This document shows positions 62,560-64,000 of a stretch of DNA of 64,000 nt, one piece after another. The stretch's first letter is position 1, and every line of letters begins with the position of its first letter. The position numbers and the translations under genes were made by a program. Below the pieces are notes generated by a model. That model was not told the origin of the DNA and made no database searches. It worked only from the letters and a program-made list of their open reading frames with translations. The DNA lies in NCBI RefSeq assembly GCF_016908855.1, contig NZ_JAFBER010000006.1, positions 62,001 to 126,000 of the forward strand. The letters are read 5' to 3'. Origin of the DNA: Scopulibacillus daqui (GTDB taxonomy: Bacteria > Bacillota > Bacilli > Bacillales > Sporolactobacillaceae).

Positions 62560-64000
62560 ATGAGTGAAATGAGCTTATCTTCTCAATCGTCTTCGCCGCT
62601 TCGCAAATCACACTTTCAAAAGATAAAAAAACACTGGGAATTGATCGCTGCCCTTTTTTCAGGGCTTCTGATTCTGATTGGCTGGATTGTCAGCGTGTCT
62701 TTTCATACAACCCCATGGTATTTATTTCTATCTGCCTATATCATCGGCGGCTATGCCAAAGCAAAGGAAGGCTATGAAGACACAATAAAAAATCGCGAGC
62801 TAAATGTTGAACTGCTGATGATTTTGGCTGCCGTCGGCGCTAGCTTCATTGGCCATTGGTTTGAGGGTGCTGTATTAATTTTCATCTTTTCTTTAAGCGG
62901 CGCGCTTGAAACTTATGCGACAGACAAAAGCTCTAAAGCCTTATTATCACTGATGGCATTGCAGCCTGAGACGGCAAGATTAATATCCGATGGCAAAGAA
63001 CAAATTATTCCGGTAGAGCGTCTTAACCCCGGAGATATTATCAGAATTAAACCAGGTGAACGCGTTCCTGCCGACGGATGTATTAAAACCGGCAGCACTT
63101 CACTTGACGAATCTGCCATGACCGGTGAATCTGTACCTCTCTACAAGTCCGAGAACGATGAAGTGATGGCCGGAACTGTGAATATCAGCGGCACGATTAC
63201 TGTCACAGTAACAAAGAAAAACGATGAAACATTATTTCATAAAATTTTATCGCTTGTTCAAAATGCACAAAGTGAAAAAGCTCCTTCTCAAGTATTTATA
63301 GAACAATTTGAGCGGCATTATGTCAAAATTGTTCTGGCTTGTGTTGCTTTAATGATTATTCTCCCTCCTTTCCTATTTAACTGGTCTTGGAGCAATACAA
63401 TATACCGTGCCATGGTGCTGCTTGTTGTCGCTTCACCTTGTGCACTCGTTGCTTCTACAACGCCGGCGGTTCTGTCAGCCATTGCATTTGGAGCCAGAAA
63501 AGGGATTTTAATTAAAGGCGGCGTTCATTTGGAACAATTAAGCCATATCAAAGCCATTGCCTTTGATAAAACTGGAACTCTGACAAATGGGCATCCAGAA
63601 GTCATTCAATTGGTCCAAAACCGTTCCTTAGAGGACACTGAATGGCTGCTGGCGGTCGCAGCCATCGAAAACGAATCGACACATCCGTTAAGCGAAGCCA
63701 TTGTTCAATTTGTTAAAGAACAGACTCATTGTCCATTGCCGGAAGCCAGTCATGTAGAAACAAAGCCGGGATTAGGCGTTGAAGGGGTTGTCAACAACAA
63801 AAGATATATCATTGGCAAGCCTGGATACGTTAACGAGGAAGCAGTCAAACAATTTATTAAAGAACAGCGGATTGAACAACTGGACGGCAAAACTCATGTA
63901 TTTGTGGAATGTCATGGGCATATCGCAGGGATGTTTTCCTTAAAAGACAAAATACGCAGCACAAGCCAGTCAGCCATTCATCAGCTTCAACAACTTGGCA
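62560..64000 (+). CDS. zosA: Zinc-transporting P1B-type ATPase (ZosA-like), 3' end outside window
   Basis: 480 residues visible of an expected 630 or so. Present: the first membrane helices, the actuator motif SAMTGESVPL, the metal-path CPx helix LLVVASPCALVASTTPA and the phosphorylation site AFDKTGTLTNG, then the start of the ATP-binding domain (NESTHPLSEAI, PGLGVEGVV). There is no N-terminal heavy-metal-associated domain. Among P1B ATPases the sequence and a PerR-type box fit ZosA, which takes up zinc during peroxide stress; a cadmium/zinc exporter is the alternative. ATG with AGGAGTG about 10 bases upstream. Confidence 0.9.
   Translation, partial: MSEMSLSSQSSSPLRKSHFQKIKKHWELIAALFSGLLILIGWIVSVSFHTTPWYLFLSAYIIGGYAKAKEGYEDTIKNRELNVELLMILAAVGASFIGHWFEGAVLIFIFSLSGALETYATDKSSKALLSLMALQPETARLISDGKEQIIPVERLNPGDIIRIKPGERVPADGCIKTGSTSLDESAMTGESVPLYKSENDEVMAGTVNISGTITVTVTKKNDETLFHKILSLVQNAQSEKAPSQVFIEQFERHYVKIVLACVALMIILPPFLFNWSWSNTIYRAMVLLVVASPCALVASTTPAVLSAIAFGARKGILIKGGVHLEQLSHIKAIAFDKTGTLTNGHPEVIQLVQNRSLEDTEWLLAVAAIENESTHPLSEAIVQFVKEQTHCPLPEASHVETKPGLGVEGVVNNKRYIIGKPGYVNEEAVKQFIKEQRIEQLDGKTHVFVECHGHIAGMFSLKDKIRSTSQSAIHQLQQLG

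Noticed and set aside
1-64000. CRISPR arrays, prophage, integrase genes or rRNA operons
   Set aside because: No regularly spaced direct repeats, phage structural genes, integrases or rRNA segments were seen.

Overview
The window looks like chromosomal DNA from a low-GC, endospore-forming member of the Bacillales. The evidence is Gram-positive ribosome binding sites (AGGAGG with GTG and TTG starts), Bacillus-type operons, T-box leaders, cre-like, Fur and PerR boxes, a gamma-type small acid-soluble spore protein, PdaA, and gene order like two Bacillus subtilis blocks (ygaD-ygaC...sspE...mutY-yfhP-yfhH-recX-yfhF-yfhE-yfhD and yfjP...pdaA-yfjT-yfkD). The genus cannot be fixed from sequence alone. 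Most of the window is core metabolism; mobile DNA is limited to one decayed IS1182-type remnant.

Layout. 1-7.9 kb: branched-chain and threonine biosynthesis. ilvB (cut by the window edge) lies behind an internal T-box, and ilvD behind a long structured leader; hom-thrC-thrB is divergent. 8-11.3 kb: gluconate permease and kinase with catabolite control. 11.3-16.2 kb: IS remnant, small spore-type protein, aroA (chorismate mutase-DAHP synthase) divergent from a T-box-controlled hisC, and a LysM protein with a His/Pro/Gly repeat. 16.3-20 kb: anchored beta-propeller protein and a Fur-controlled feoA-feoB-cysteine-rich peptide operon. 20-30 kb: amino-acid exchanger, class I amidotransferase, a two-gene unit with a Z1 helicase-like protein, nitrilase, metallo-hydrolase, Fic protein, and a 3'-truncated flavohemoprotein. 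30-33.7 kb: sulfite reductase cysJI.

33.8-44.1 kb: the ygaD-to-yfhD block, interrupted by an AT-rich, frameshifted radical SAM gene and carrying a tRNA-like element between yfhF and an acetyltransferase. 44-50.8 kb: a galactose regulon (galT-galK-galE, a sodium symporter with a small membrane partner, and a divergent ROK repressor) with shared operator-like sequences. 51-53.8 kb: an SsuABC/Thi5-type ABC importer, followed by a non-coding stretch with a dense same-orientation cluster of DnaA boxes. 54.2-64 kb: DNA glycosylase, an orphan cobyrinate amidase, PdaA, YfkD, OsmC, MFS exporter, YkuV redoxin, VanZ protein, and the start of a ZosA-type zinc P-type ATPase.

The observations most worth a second look are the DnaA-box cluster, the tRNA-like element, an identical PerR-type box shared by ykuV and the zosA-like gene, the Z1 two-gene unit, the shared gal operators, and two genes whose conserved N-termini appear to start at CTG and ATA/ATT.
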